Source of the DNA: a bacterium
GTDB taxonomy: Bacteria > Chloroflexota > Dormibacteria > UBA8260 > Bog-877
Assembly: GCA_021802115.1 (NCBI GenBank)
Contig: JAKABA010000012.1
Location: 1 to 53,578, forward strand
Reading direction: 5' to 3'
DNA length: 53,578 nt
Part shown: positions 35,204 through 43,778 of the stretch, piece after piece
How positions within the stretch are numbered: position 1 is the stretch's first letter
Layout of the letters: each line of letters starts with the position of its first letter
Position numbers and translations under genes: made by a program
The notes under the pieces: model-generated
Databases searched by the model: none
Told to the model about the DNA's origin: nothing
What the model saw: the letters and a program-made list of their open reading frames with translations, nothing else

Positions 35204-35998
35204 ATGAGCCGCCCGCGGTCCGACCCCGCCCCCATCCAGTCACAATCGGAGGGCGGCTTGGCAACGGGTTCTAGTCCCGGGTACCGGATCCGGCTGGTCA
35301 GCGCGATCCACGACCTCGAATCCATCTCCGCCCTCCAGGCCAGCATCTGGGGCTCCGTCGAGGTGGCGGCCCCGGCCTCCCTGCTGAAGGCGATGGCGGC
35401 GGCCGGGGGCATCACCCTTTTGGCAGAGGTGGGCGGCCGGCCAGTCGGGTTCGCCTACGGATTCACCGGCCGGACCCCGGCTGGCGTCCTGTACCACCGT
35501 TCCCACGCGGCCGGAGTATTGGCCGAGGTGCGCGACTCAGGGGTGGGCCGGGCCCTGAAGCTGGCTCAGCGACGTCACGCTCTGGCCCAAGGGCTCAATC
35601 GGATGGTCTGGACCTTCGACCCCGGCCAGGCGCGCAATGCCCACTTCAACCTGCACCGCCTAGGCGGAGTCGCGCGAGCCTTCCACCGGGACCACTACGG
35701 CCAGAGGCTGGACGCCCTCAACTCCCTGGGCGCAACCGACCGCCTGGTCGTGGAGTGGTTCCTGGCGAAGGAGGAGTCGCGGGCGCTGGCAAACCTGCGG
35801 CACCACCCGGCGGAGACGGTCCGGATTCCGGACACGGTGGCGCAACCCAGCCCCCAGGGAGCGCTCGCCCGCCGGACCCTGCGCCGGGATTTGGAGCGCG
35901 CCTTCGCCAGCGGCCTCACCGCCGTCGACTACGACAGCCAGACACGAAGCTATTGGTTCGCCGAACTGCCCTCATCGTTCCCCGCCCGGGTCGAGTGA
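35204..35998 (+). CDS. GNAT-superfamily acetyltransferase-like protein
   Basis: 264 residues. Visible GNAT features: an N-terminal stretch IHDLESISALQASIWG, strand GGITLLAEVGGRPVGFAYGF, and the acyl-CoA-binding turn region HRSHAAGVLAEVRDSGVGRALKLAQRRHAL, here quoted in part as VRDSGVGRALKLAQRR. The rest (NRMVWTFDPGQARNAHFNLHRLG in overview, with YGQRLDALNSLG) resembles the predicted acetyltransferase group COG3375. Substrate unknown. GGAGG lies 10 nt before the ATG, inside the end of the preceding gene. The 3' end overlaps the convergent DUF2795 gene by 49 bp. Confidence 0.78.
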   Translation: MSRPRSDPAPIQSQSEGGLATGSSPGYRIRLVSAIHDLESISALQASIWGSVEVAAPASLLKAMAAAGGITLLAEVGGRPVGFAYGFTGRTPAGVLYHRSHAAGVLAEVRDSGVGRALKLAQRRHALAQGLNRMVWTFDPGQARNAHFNLHRLGGVARAFHRDHYGQRLDALNSLGATDRLVVEWFLAKEESRALANLRHHPAETVRIPDTVAQPSPQGALARRTLRRDLERAFASGLTAVDYDSQTRSYWFAELPSSFPARVE

Positions 35999-36360
35999 GC
36001 AGCCGCCTGACCCTCCTGTAGCGCCAGCTCGCCCAGGACCTCCAGCTCTCCCCCATAGACGGAATCGGGAAGCCGCACCAGGGTCTCGATCAGGTCGGGG
36101 AAGGGAGCCAGCCAGCGGCGCACCTGCTCGATCAGGTCCGATCGCGAAGCCGGGTAGTCGACTCCGCCCAGGGCTCGTTGCAGCACCAGCCGGCGGTTGC
36201 TCCAGGGTCGACCCCGCGGCTCCCCATAACGGGATTCCGACAGGCCGACCTCAATTGCAGGTTGGCCTGGAAGGCCCAGGGCGGACCGCATCATCAGCTC
36301 CTCAAGCGGCACTTTAGGGAGCAGGTCCGAAAGATCCACGTCGGCATCCGGGCTCGCCAT
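35950..36360 (-). CDS. DUF2795-domain protein
   Basis: 136 residues. The middle (LQRALGGVDYPASRSDLIEQ, then LIETLVRLPDSVYGGELEVL) matches the DUF2795 pattern, a small helical domain with the sequence GVDYPASK-DLI...L-LPD--Y. The N-terminal 60 residues are acidic. Function unknown. It follows the BchI-like gene in the same direction, separated by a 175-base region that contains a large nested hairpin, so its expression may be set apart from the chelatase-like genes. Confidence 0.75.
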   Translation of the reverse strand: MASPDADVDLSDLLPKVPLEELMMRSALGLPGQPAIEVGLSESRYGEPRGRPWSNRRLVLQRALGGVDYPASRSDLIEQVRRWLAPFPDLIETLVRLPDSVYGGELEVLGELALQEGQAAAHSTRAGNDEGSSANQ

Positions 36361-36387
36361 CAGGTACCCCGCTCAGCGAAGACGAAA

Positions 36388-36443
36388 CCGGCCGTGGTGG
36401 AGGTCCCACCTAGGTGGGAGGACGGTCCCCGCGCCACGGCCGG
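36388..36443. repeat. Nested inverted repeats: 10-bp outer stem around a 16-bp palindrome
   Basis: CCGGCCGTGG (36388-36397) and CCACGGCCGG (36434-36443) are perfect inverted repeats. Between them lies the perfect 16-bp palindrome TCCCACCTAGGTGGGA (36404-36419). On the minus strand the outer stem is followed by TTTCGTC and, 27 bases on, by the ATG of the DUF2795 gene. It could be a terminator or attenuator after the BchI-like gene, a leader RNA structure, or a dimeric protein-binding site. Confidence 0.7.
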
Positions 36444-36504
36444 CTCCACCAAGCTACTCGCGGCTGGCGCTGATTCACCCATCAGTGACCTGTCCGTCAC
36501 GGTC

Positions 36505-36518
36505 CAGACAGCTGTCTG
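36505..36518. repeat. 14-bp perfect palindrome after the BchI-like gene
   Basis: CAGACAGCTGTCTG lies 18 bases past the stop codon of the BchI-like gene (minus strand). It may be a protein-binding site or, as RNA, a short hairpin; no T tract follows. Confidence 0.5.
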
Positions 36519-36535
36519 CGACATCACGCGACCGC

Positions 36536-37567
36536 TCAAGACTCGCCCAGGATCCGGCGCGCCACCTCGGCCACGTCGTGGGGTCGCTGTCCGGGCTGGG
36601 TGCGGACCCGATGGGCCAGCACCATCGGCGCCACCGCAGCCACCTCGGAGATCCCGGCCCGAGGCAGCCCGTGAAGCGCCGCGAGCGCCTGCGCCGCCTT
36701 CCTGGCGACGAGATCCGCCCGGTGGCCATCCACCTCCAGCGCGATCGAGAGGCGGGCGATCGCCTCCAGGACCGGCCTGGCCACCTCGACCTCGGGCAGA
36801 GCCACCATGGCCCGCTCGATCCGAAGGCGCTCCTCCTCCTCGGAGTCGGCGAAAGCGGCGCTGAATCCCTCGGGGTCGGCTTCGAACTGCTCCCGCCTTT
36901 GAACAATCTCGACCCGATCGGCGACATTGCCGATCCCGGTCACGTCCACGCACAGCCCGAAGCGGTCAAGGAGCTGGGGACGGAGGTCACCCTCTTCGGG
37001 ATTCATGGTCCCAACCAGAATGAAGCGGGAGGGGTGCCACACTGAGATACCCTCCCTCTCAACCACGTTGACCCCCATGGCGGCGGCGTCCAGGAGCACG
37101 TCCACGATGTGGTCGTCGAGCAGGTTCACCTCGTCGACGTAGAGGATCTGGCGGTTGGCCTCAGCCAGCACGCCGGGCTCAAAGCGCCGTTGCCCGGACT
37201 TGATCGCGGCCTCGAGGTCGATGCTGCCGACGACCCGGTCCTCGGAGGCATTGATGGGCAATTCCACCACCCGCATTCGCCTCGGCTCAGACGGCAGGGG
37301 CCGCTCCCCTTGGGCGACCCTGGCCAGACAGTCGGCACAGAGGCGGTCTCCGCGAGGGTCACACCCGAACCTACAGCCGGTCACTACCTGTAGCTCCGGG
37401 AGCAGCCGGGCCAGCGCCCGAACCGCAGTCGACTTGGCGGTACCCTTCTCGCCTCGGATCAGGACCCCCCCGATGGCGGGGTTGACAGCGTTCAGCTCGA
37501 GGGCCAGACGCATCTGGTCCTGGCCCACCAGGGCGGTGAACGGGTAGACGCTCCTGTGCTCACTCAC
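36536..37567 (-). CDS. Magnesium-chelatase subunit I-like AAA+ ATPase (BchI/ChlI family)
   Basis: 343 residues. AAA+ core: Walker A in GEKGTAKST near 40, a Cys-rich insertion [16 protein letters not shown] that could bind metal, the family blocks [13 protein letters not shown] and [20 protein letters not shown] (Walker B), and [20 protein letters not shown] (sensor 1). It pairs with the upstream AAA+/VWA protein as I and D subunits do in chelatases. No large BchH/CobN subunit or chlorophyll gene is in the window, so metal insertion is not proven; the pair may be a MoxR-like remodelling machine. GTG start, with GACAAT 6 nt upstream. Confidence 0.9.
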   Translation of the reverse strand: MSEHRSVYPFTALVGQDQMRLALELNAVNPAIGGVLIRGEKGTAKSTAVRALARLLPELQVVTGCRFGCDPRGDRLCADCLARVAQGERPLPSEPRRMRVVELPINASEDRVVGSIDLEAAIKSGQRRFEPGVLAEANRQILYVDEVNLLDDHIVDVLLDAAAMGVNVVEREGISVWHPSRFILVGTMNPEEGDLRPQLLDRFGLCVDVTGIGNVADRVEIVQRREQFEADPEGFSAAFADSEEEERLRIERAMVALPEVEVARPVLEAIARLSIALEVDGHRADLVARKAAQALAALHGLPRAGISEVAAVAPMVLAHRVRTQPGQRPHDVAEVARRILGES

Positions 37568-37610
37568 TCAGCGATTGTCGCAGAGCCGCCCAGCGGTGGC
37601 GATCTGAGTG

Positions 37611-39722
37611 TCAGCCGGGGTGGCGCAGAGCTTCCGCCACCGGGCGCAGGATCCCCTGCTCCGACACATCGAAGAGCCCGAAGTACTGGGCCCCCATCCG
37701 CTCGGCCAAATCCTGGCAGGCGTTGAAGTTGAACCCGGCCATTCGCGGGGACGGCGCGGATCCCTGAGCCACGGTGCCCCCGAGGTGATCTCGTGACGAG
37801 TCGATGACCAGGGAGCGAATCCGCTCCTGGCGGACCATGGCGGCGGTGCGCTGTGCCTCCACCAGGGGCTCCTCGCCACGCAGGCTGATATTGCCGCGCC
37901 CATCGCTGATGAGCACCAGGAGCGGCAGCACCTCGGAATCCCGCATTCGCTCCGACCTGATCAGGTCGAGCGCCGCCACCAGGCCATGGGTGAGGGGGGT
38001 GGTGCCGCCCACGGCCAGGCGGCTGAGCTGCCGCTCGGCCAGATCCACGCTGGCGGTGGGGCGCAGGACCACCCGGGCGGTGCGCCCCGAAAACGAGATC
38101 ATGGCAACCCGATCGCGGCGCACGTAGGCGTCCTTGAGGAGGGCCAGGATGGCGCTCCGGGTGGCGTCCATGCGCTGCTCGGCGTCCATGCTGGCGGAGG
38201 CGTCCACCAAGAAGACGATCAGGTTGCCGATCCGGCGTTGGCGGATCTTCTGGCGCAGGTCGCGTTTCTCCAGCTGGAGCCGGTGGGGCTCGGTGGGAGG
38301 CGCCGCCTGGCGCCGCTGGAGCTGATGGGGCGCGGCTGCTCTGAGTGTCGCGTCCAGGGCCAGGTCGGTGGTGCGCTCCACCACTCTCGCCCCGACGTAG
38401 CGGCCCCGACGGTCCTTGGAGGCGGTTTGGCTGCGGCGACCAGTGCCGTGCCGACGCAGACGCTCGCGGGGGATCTGGATTCGCGCCACCGGAACGGAGT
38501 CCTCCACCACCACCGCCTCGCTCTCACCAGGCGATGGGCTCGCCGGACCACTGCCGGTCTCCGATCCGGCGCCATCGCTGTCCGCCTGAGTGGCGGCGGC
38601 CCCGGCCTCGGCATCGGGACCCGGCTCGCGGGCGTCATTGGCCGACGCTTGGGGCTCGCTGGGTGACACTTCGGCCGCGCCGTTCTGCTCGGCCGGCTCA
38701 CCATCCGCACTGGCGACCGGGCTGGATGAGCTCCCGAAAGATCGCCGCCGGTGGACCAGCACCAACTCCGCCACCGACACCAGATCCTGCAGCGAGACCT
38801 CCAGCTCGCCGCTCTCGCCCCTCGTGGCGGCGCGCAGGGCGCGCTGGGCGCGGGCAGACCTGACCATGACCAGATCGGCTCGATGCCCCACCACCTGCTG
38901 GTCCACAGCGATTGCGGCCGCGGTCTGGATCACCGCCCTGGGCACGCTCACCTGGGGGAGCAGCGTGCGCGCAGCGAGCAGCTGGGATGCGAGCACCGCA
39001 TCGGCAGCCTCGGCGGCCCGCACCAGGCCCTGGTCCTGCTCCATGATGCGGACCCGGTCGAGGGGATCGAGCAGGCCCCTCACGTCCACGCACAGCCCGA
39101 AACGGTCGAGCAGCTGCGGACGCAGGTCACCCTCCTCCGGATTCATCGTGCCCACCAGGATGAATCGGGCCGGATGCCGGGCTGAGATCCCCTCCCTCTC
39201 CACCACGTTGGCGCCCATGGCGGCGGCGTCGAGCAGCACGTCGACCAGGTGATGGTCGAGCAGGTTGACCTCGTCCACGTAGAGGATCTGGCCGTTGGCC
39301 TCCGCTAGAACTCCAGGCTGGAACGCCCGGGTTCCGCGCAGCAGCGCTTGCTCCATATCAATGCTGCCGACCACCCGGTCCTCGGAGGCCCCCAGCGGCA
39401 GGTCGACCACCCGGGTGGGACGAACCTCAAGTGGCACGGCCGAGCCCCTCCCCTGGCGGGCTTCACAGCTGGAGCAGAGATGGCCCTCTGTCGGCTGGCA
39501 GCCATAGGGGCAGTCGGCGACCACCGTGCGGGCTGGCAGCACTCCCGCCAGCGCCCTAACCAAGGTGGACTTGGCCGTCCCCCGCTCGCCCCTTATGAGT
39601 ACGCCGCCGATGCGCGGATCCACCGCCGCCAGCAAGAGGGCCTGCTTCATTCGCTCCTGGCCGACCACGGCCGAAAAGGAGATCGATCTGGCGGTGCCAT
39701 CGGGGATGAAGATGGCCGCCAT
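37611..39722 (-). CDS. Magnesium-chelatase subunit D-like protein: AAA+ domain, acidic linker, VWA domain
   Basis: 703 residues. The N-terminal AAA+ domain (1 to about 330) has an intact Walker A GERGTAKST, a Cys-rich insert CPYGCQPTEGHLCSSC, Walker [11 protein letters not shown] and sensor [10 protein letters not shown], so unlike many BchD proteins it should bind ATP. A low-complexity Ala/Glu/Ser/Pro linker (about 335-420) leads to a von Willebrand A domain with the MIDAS residues DASAS, GGTTPL and ISDGRGN. It starts 3 bases after the preceding unknown gene and 43 bases before the BchI-like GTG. Its AAA+ domain is a clear paralogue of the next gene, with long identical stretches. Confidence 0.9.
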   Translation of the reverse strand: MAAIFIPDGTARSISFSAVVGQERMKQALLLAAVDPRIGGVLIRGERGTAKSTLVRALAGVLPARTVVADCPYGCQPTEGHLCSSCEARQGRGSAVPLEVRPTRVVDLPLGASEDRVVGSIDMEQALLRGTRAFQPGVLAEANGQILYVDEVNLLDHHLVDVLLDAAAMGANVVEREGISARHPARFILVGTMNPEEGDLRPQLLDRFGLCVDVRGLLDPLDRVRIMEQDQGLVRAAEAADAVLASQLLAARTLLPQVSVPRAVIQTAAAIAVDQQVVGHRADLVMVRSARAQRALRAATRGESGELEVSLQDLVSVAELVLVHRRRSFGSSSSPVASADGEPAEQNGAAEVSPSEPQASANDAREPGPDAEAGAAATQADSDGAGSETGSGPASPSPGESEAVVVEDSVPVARIQIPRERLRRHGTGRRSQTASKDRRGRYVGARVVERTTDLALDATLRAAAPHQLQRRQAAPPTEPHRLQLEKRDLRQKIRQRRIGNLIVFLVDASASMDAEQRMDATRSAILALLKDAYVRRDRVAMISFSGRTARVVLRPTASVDLAERQLSRLAVGGTTPLTHGLVAALDLIRSERMRDSEVLPLLVLISDGRGNISLRGEEPLVEAQRTAAMVRQERIRSLVIDSSRDHLGGTVAQGSAPSPRMAGFNFNACQDLAERMGAQYFGLFDVSEQGILRPVAEALRHPG

Positions 39723-39725
39723 GGG

Positions 39726-40217
39726 TTAGCCGGCTACCCCTACGCGCAGCTCCTCCCGCCACATCTCGGGAAGTGGGCTTGCCAACTCGAGGTGCCCGGC
39801 GCGCAGGTGGATCATCACCGGGCCGGTCCCCGTGGCCGAGGCGCCCCAACCGCCCGGGACGGTCATCAGGGCCACGGCCGGACCGCGGCCTTGACCCCAA
39901 CCGGTGGCCAGGAGCAGTTCCGCTGGCCAGATGGATCCGGCCGCCTCCAGCCAAAGATCGGGAACGTCGGCACCGTTGTCCCCGCCCGCCCGGAAGAGCA
40001 GGATGACGGGCCCACGGTCGCCCAGCACGCCGCCGCCACCGGCCGCGTCCTGGCTTGGCTGCGCCCGGTCCTCGGCAACCTGCGGGTACAGGACCATGGT
40101 ATGGCCGCCATCGAGCTCCAGACGGCGCGCCGCGCTCGGCGGAGCGGCCGCCTCCAACTCCTGGCTACGGCTGGACTCCGGGGAAGATGTGGGAAGCACA
40201 GCTGATATCGTAGACAA
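39726..40217 (-). CDS. Protein of unknown function preceding the chelatase-like genes
   Basis: 163 residues from a TTG; an internal ATG gives about 123 residues (MVLYPQVAEDRAQP). The C-terminal part looks like a beta-rich domain (GPVILLFRAG, WPAELLLATG, GPVMIHLRAGHLELASP). No known domain, signal peptide or membrane segment. The TAA stop is 3 bases before the ATG of the AAA+/VWA gene, so it is likely part of the same unit. The start is uncertain as no ribosome site is seen. Confidence 0.6.
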   Translation of the reverse strand: MSTISAVLPTSSPESSRSQELEAAAPPSAARRLELDGGHTMVLYPQVAEDRAQPSQDAAGGGGVLGDRGPVILLFRAGGDNGADVPDLWLEAAGSIWPAELLLATGWGQGRGPAVALMTVPGGWGASATGTGPVMIHLRAGHLELASPLPEMWREELRVGVAG

Positions 40218-40264
40218 AAGCGTGAAATTGTCCGTAGGGGCGCGCCCGACCGGGGGAGGGGCAC

Positions 40265-40936
40265 GTGCCTGAGACCCGGCCCCAAACGGTTGGCTTTATC
40301 GGGGGCACCGGCCCCCTGGGCCGCGGGCTGGCGCTGCGGCTGGCGGTCTCCGGCGTGGATGTGCTGCTGGGCTCCAGGGATCAATCTCGGGGACAAGAGA
40401 TCGCAGCCGCTCTCTCGGGTCAGCTGCCGCCAGGGTCCGGGGAGGCGACCGGAGCCTCCAACCGAGAGGTCCTCGAGCGCTGCGCTCTGGTCATCATCAC
40501 CGTCCCCTACCAGGCGATGAGCGCCACCCTGGAGGAGCTGCGGCCCCTGACGGCGGGTCGGATTCTGGTCTCGACCGCGGTCCCCATGGAGTTTCTTGGT
40601 GGAGTGCCCCATCCGGTCACGACCGGATTTGGGTCGGCGACCGAGCAGGTGGCTCAGCTATGCCCGGACAGCCAGGTCGTGGGGGCCTTCCACACGGTGG
40701 CGGCCGGCCAGCTGCTCAAGCTCGACCACACCCTTGACGAGGACGTCCTGCTCACCGCGCACGCCGCCGCCGCCAAGGAGCGCGTCGGTGATCTGGTGGA
40801 GCGGATCCCCGGTTTGCGACCGGTGGACGCCGGCTCCCTGGACAGCGCCCGCTTCTGCGAGCAGCTGACACCGCTCCTGCTGCGTCTCAATCGTCTCCAT
40901 CGAGCCCACACCGGGATCCGCATCACCGGGCTGTGA
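40265..40936 (+). CDS. npdG: NADPH:coenzyme F420 oxidoreductase
   Basis: Transfers hydride between NADP(H) and the deazaflavin F420. 223 residues with the NADP-binding loop TVGFIGGTGPLGRGLALRLA, the NADP-specific LLGSRDQSRGQE, VIITVPYQAM, VPMEF and VVGAFHTVAAGQLL, a block shared with archaeal Fno and actinobacterial FGD-associated reductases. GTG start preceded by GGGGGAGGGG. The gene stands alone between divergent and convergent neighbours. Its presence implies that the organism makes or uses F420. Confidence 0.9.
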   Translation: MPETRPQTVGFIGGTGPLGRGLALRLAVSGVDVLLGSRDQSRGQEIAAALSGQLPPGSGEATGASNREVLERCALVIITVPYQAMSATLEELRPLTAGRILVSTAVPMEFLGGVPHPVTTGFGSATEQVAQLCPDSQVVGAFHTVAAGQLLKLDHTLDEDVLLTAHAAAAKERVGDLVERIPGLRPVDAGSLDSARFCEQLTPLLLRLNRLHRAHTGIRITGL

Positions 40937-41080
40937 CCCGGCGGGGGTCCAGCTGGGGCCAGACGGCGCCAAGGCCGGCCCGCACCCGCCTCAGACCCGG
41001 TTACCACTGATGCCGCCACCGCTCTCAGCGGGCACTGGCGTCCGGATGGGGCGCCGGGACGCAAATGGCCGCCGCCCGGG

Positions 41081-42451
41081 TCAGATGTTAAGCGCCAGCC
41101 CCTCGGCAGCCATGGCCGCCTCCTTCAGGCTCTCGCTCAGGGTCGGGTGCGCATGCACCAGTGCCTCGAACTGGTCCGCACGCACCCCTGACCAGGCTGC
41201 CATCACCATCTCCGGCAGGAGCTCGGTCACCTCGGGCCCGATCGCGTGGGTGCCCAGCAGCTTCCCGGTGGCAGCGTCGACCACGATCTTCACGAAGCCG
41301 ACGGTGTCACCCATGGCGATGGCCTTGCCGTTGGCGCTGAAGGGGAACTTGCCCACCCTGACCTGGTAACCCCGCTCCTTGGCCTGCTCCTCGGTGATCC
41401 CAGTTGAGGCAACCTGGGGCTGGCAGTAGGTGCAGCGCGGCACCAACTCCTTGTCCAGCGCCGAAACCTCCCGGCCGGCGGCGGTCTCCACCGCGATCAC
41501 CCCCTCGGCGCTGGCCGCATGGGCCAGCAGGGGCGCCCCGGTGACATCGCCGATGGCATAGATTCCGGGGACATTGGTGCGCATGTGGGGGTCCACCTTG
41601 ATCACCCCACGATCCAGCTCGATGCCCAAATCCTCGAGGCCGAGGTTCTCGATGTTGGCCTGGACTCCAGTCGCGGTCAGGACCATCTCCGCCTCCACCA
41701 TCTCACCGCTCTCCAGGTGCAGGCGCCAACCCTCCCCGCTTCGCTCGGACCCCTGGATGAGGCTGCCGGTCTTGACGGCGATCCCACGCCGCTCGAACTG
41801 GCGAGTTAGTTCGCGAGAGATCTCCTGGTCCTCCTGGGGCAGCAACCGGGCCAGGGCCTCGACAACGGTGACCCTGACTCCGTAGGAGGAGTAGATGTGG
41901 GCGAACTCGGCCCCGATCGCGCCCCCGCCCACGATCAGACAGCTGGGGGGCAGCTGGCGTAGTTCCATCGCCTCCCGATAGGTGAAGCTGCTGCGTCCGT
42001 CCGCTGCCAGCCCGGGTAGCTGCTTGGGCCTCGCCCCCGTGGCGATGATGATCTGGGAGGCAGCCACGGTCTGGCCCGAGGGCAGGATTTCGATGGTCTG
42101 CTCGGAGAGCAGGCGGCCCCTCCCCTTGATCACCTCCACGCCGTTCTTGCGCATCAGGAAGGCGACCCCGTTGACCAGCTTGGTAACCACTTCCCGGCTG
42201 CGTGTGATCGCGGCCCCAAAGTCGGTCGTGACCTCGCCTACCGTGATCCCGAACTTGTCGGCCTCCTGGACCAGGCGCAGGACCTCGGCGTTGCGGAGCA
42301 GCGATTTGGAGGGGATGCAGCCCCAGTTAAGGCAGATCCCACCCAGGGTTTCACTCTCCTCGATCAGGGTGACCGCCATGCCCAACTGAGCCGCCCTGAT
42401 GGCGGCGATATAGCCGCCGGGGCCGGAGCCAACTATCGCCAGATCCTTCAT
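41081..42451 (-). CDS. lpdA: Dihydrolipoyl dehydrogenase (E3)
   Basis: FAD enzyme that reoxidises the lipoyl group of 2-oxoacid dehydrogenases and reduces NAD+. 456 residues: FAD site VGSGPGGYIAAIRAAQLG, redox disulphide GGICLNWGCIPSKS, NAD site IVGGGAIGAEFAHIY, second FAD block YAIGDVTGAPLLAHAA, and the C-terminal dimer interface with catalytic His-Glu in VHAHPTLSE. Last gene of the pdhA-pdhB-E2-lpd operon, 10 bases after E2. Confidence 0.96.
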   Translation of the reverse strand: MKDLAIVGSGPGGYIAAIRAAQLGMAVTLIEESETLGGICLNWGCIPSKSLLRNAEVLRLVQEADKFGITVGEVTTDFGAAITRSREVVTKLVNGVAFLMRKNGVEVIKGRGRLLSEQTIEILPSGQTVAASQIIIATGARPKQLPGLAADGRSSFTYREAMELRQLPPSCLIVGGGAIGAEFAHIYSSYGVRVTVVEALARLLPQEDQEISRELTRQFERRGIAVKTGSLIQGSERSGEGWRLHLESGEMVEAEMVLTATGVQANIENLGLEDLGIELDRGVIKVDPHMRTNVPGIYAIGDVTGAPLLAHAASAEGVIAVETAAGREVSALDKELVPRCTYCQPQVASTGITEEQAKERGYQVRVGKFPFSANGKAIAMGDTVGFVKIVVDAATGKLLGTHAIGPEVTELLPEMVMAAWSGVRADQFEALVHAHPTLSESLKEAAMAAEGLALNI

Positions 42452-42461
42452 CCCGTCCTCC

Positions 42462-43778
42462 TCAGACCAGACAGGCGGTGGGATGCTCCAGGCACCATCT
42501 GAGGTAGCCCAGCGCCTCCGCCCCCTGAGCGCCGTCGGTGACCCGGTGATCTATCGACAGCGTCATCTCCATCACCGGGCCCACCGTCAGCTGGCCATCT
42601 CGAGCCACCGGCACCTGGCGCACCTGGCCGACCGCCAGAACGCTGCCCTGCCCCGGGGTCACGATGGCACCGAACTGACTGATCCCGAACATGCCCAGGT
42701 TGCTTATCGCCGTGTGCGCCCCCGCCATCTCCTCTGGGCGCAGGCGGTTGCTCTTGGCGCGGAGGGCCAGGTCGTGAGCCCGTCGCGCCAGCTCGGCGAA
42801 GGACAACGACTCGCAGGATCGCAAGGTGGGAGCCACCAGGCCCTCCGGCACCGCCACCGCCAGGGCGATGTTGCTGGAGAAAAAGCGACGCAGGCCACCA
42901 CCCACATAGGCGGCATTCAGCTGCTGGTAACGCTGCAGTGTGAGGGCCATGGCGCGGACGATGAAGTCGGTGACCGAAAACCGCGGCAGACCGGGATCAC
43001 CCAGATCGTTGAGTTCCTGGCGCAGCCGCATCAGCTTCTCCATGTCTACCTCGGTGCTGAGGTAGAAGTGTGGGATCGTGCTGTTGGCCTCGGTCATGCG
43101 ACGGGCGATCGCCTCGCGCATGCGGCTGACCTTGACCGGCTCGGACGGGTCGGTGGGATCGATCGGGACCACGGAGCCCGTGGGGATGCTGGACACTGCG
43201 GCCACCCCGCCCGAGCGAGCCACCGCCTCCACGTCCTCGCCGGTGACCCTGCCGTTGGGACCGGTCCCGTGCACACGGCTGAGCTCAATGCCCAACTCGC
43301 GGGCCCGGGTCCTCGCCAGCGGGCTGGCCTTGACCCTCTGCCCCGGCGGTGTGACCACCGGGGCAGAGGGTGCCTCGGCGAGCGTGGGCTCGGTCGGAGC
43401 CGCCGCCCGCACCTTGTCGACCGCGGCCCCGTCGGCCGCCTCACCCGCTGTGGCCTTCGGCTCGGCCCCGCCGTCACCTGAGGGTACCTCCGGAGAGGGG
43501 GTGGCGGCGGCCGGCCCGGCCACTTCGTCGAGCGGCTCATCCGCCTCGCCGATCACGGCGATCGCGCCCCCCACCGGAACCGTGACCCCGGGGGCTACCA
43601 GGATCTTGCGCATCACCCCGCTGGCATAGGCCTCGATGTCGATGTCAGCCTTTTCGGTCGCGATCGAGGCGATGATGTCACCACGCTCGACCTGGTCGCC
43701 CTCGGCCACCAGCCAGCGGTTGATCGAGCCCTCAGTCATGTCGTAGCCCATCTGGGGCATGGTCACCTGGTAGGCCAT
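42462..43778 (-). CDS. pdhC: Dihydrolipoamide acetyltransferase (E2) of the pyruvate dehydrogenase complex
   Basis: 438 residues. One lipoyl domain (1 to about 78) with the lipoylated Lys in IATEKADIDIEA; an Ala/Pro/Glu-rich linker; a peripheral subunit-binding domain (KASPLARTRARELGIEL, GTGPNGRVTGEDVEA); and the catalytic core ending with the His-Asp pair in DHRVTDGAQGAEALGY. The ATG overlaps the pdhB stop as ATGA; the open frame upstream of it lies within pdhB. Substrate could be pyruvate or another 2-oxoacid; operon composition favours pyruvate. Confidence 0.93.
   Translation of the reverse strand: MAYQVTMPQMGYDMTEGSINRWLVAEGDQVERGDIIASIATEKADIDIEAYASGVMRKILVAPGVTVPVGGAIAVIGEADEPLDEVAGPAAATPSPEVPSGDGGAEPKATAGEAADGAAVDKVRAAAPTEPTLAEAPSAPVVTPPGQRVKASPLARTRARELGIELSRVHGTGPNGRVTGEDVEAVARSGGVAAVSSIPTGSVVPIDPTDPSEPVKVSRMREAIARRMTEANSTIPHFYLSTEVDMEKLMRLRQELNDLGDPGLPRFSVTDFIVRAMALTLQRYQQLNAAYVGGGLRRFFSSNIALAVAVPEGLVAPTLRSCESLSFAELARRAHDLALRAKSNRLRPEEMAGAHTAISNLGMFGISQFGAIVTPGQGSVLAVGQVRQVPVARDGQLTVGPVMEMTLSIDHRVTDGAQGAEALGYLRWCLEHPTACLV

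Noticed and set aside
36536..39722. Photosynthetic chlorophyll cluster
   Set aside because: Only I- and D-type chelatase subunits are present; there is no BchH, BchM or reaction-centre gene, so photosynthesis cannot be claimed.
39348..40205. A 285-codon plus-strand frame opposite the chelatase-like genes
   Set aside because: It is antisense to the well-supported AAA+/VWA gene and the tightly linked gene before it; no domain or ribosome site.
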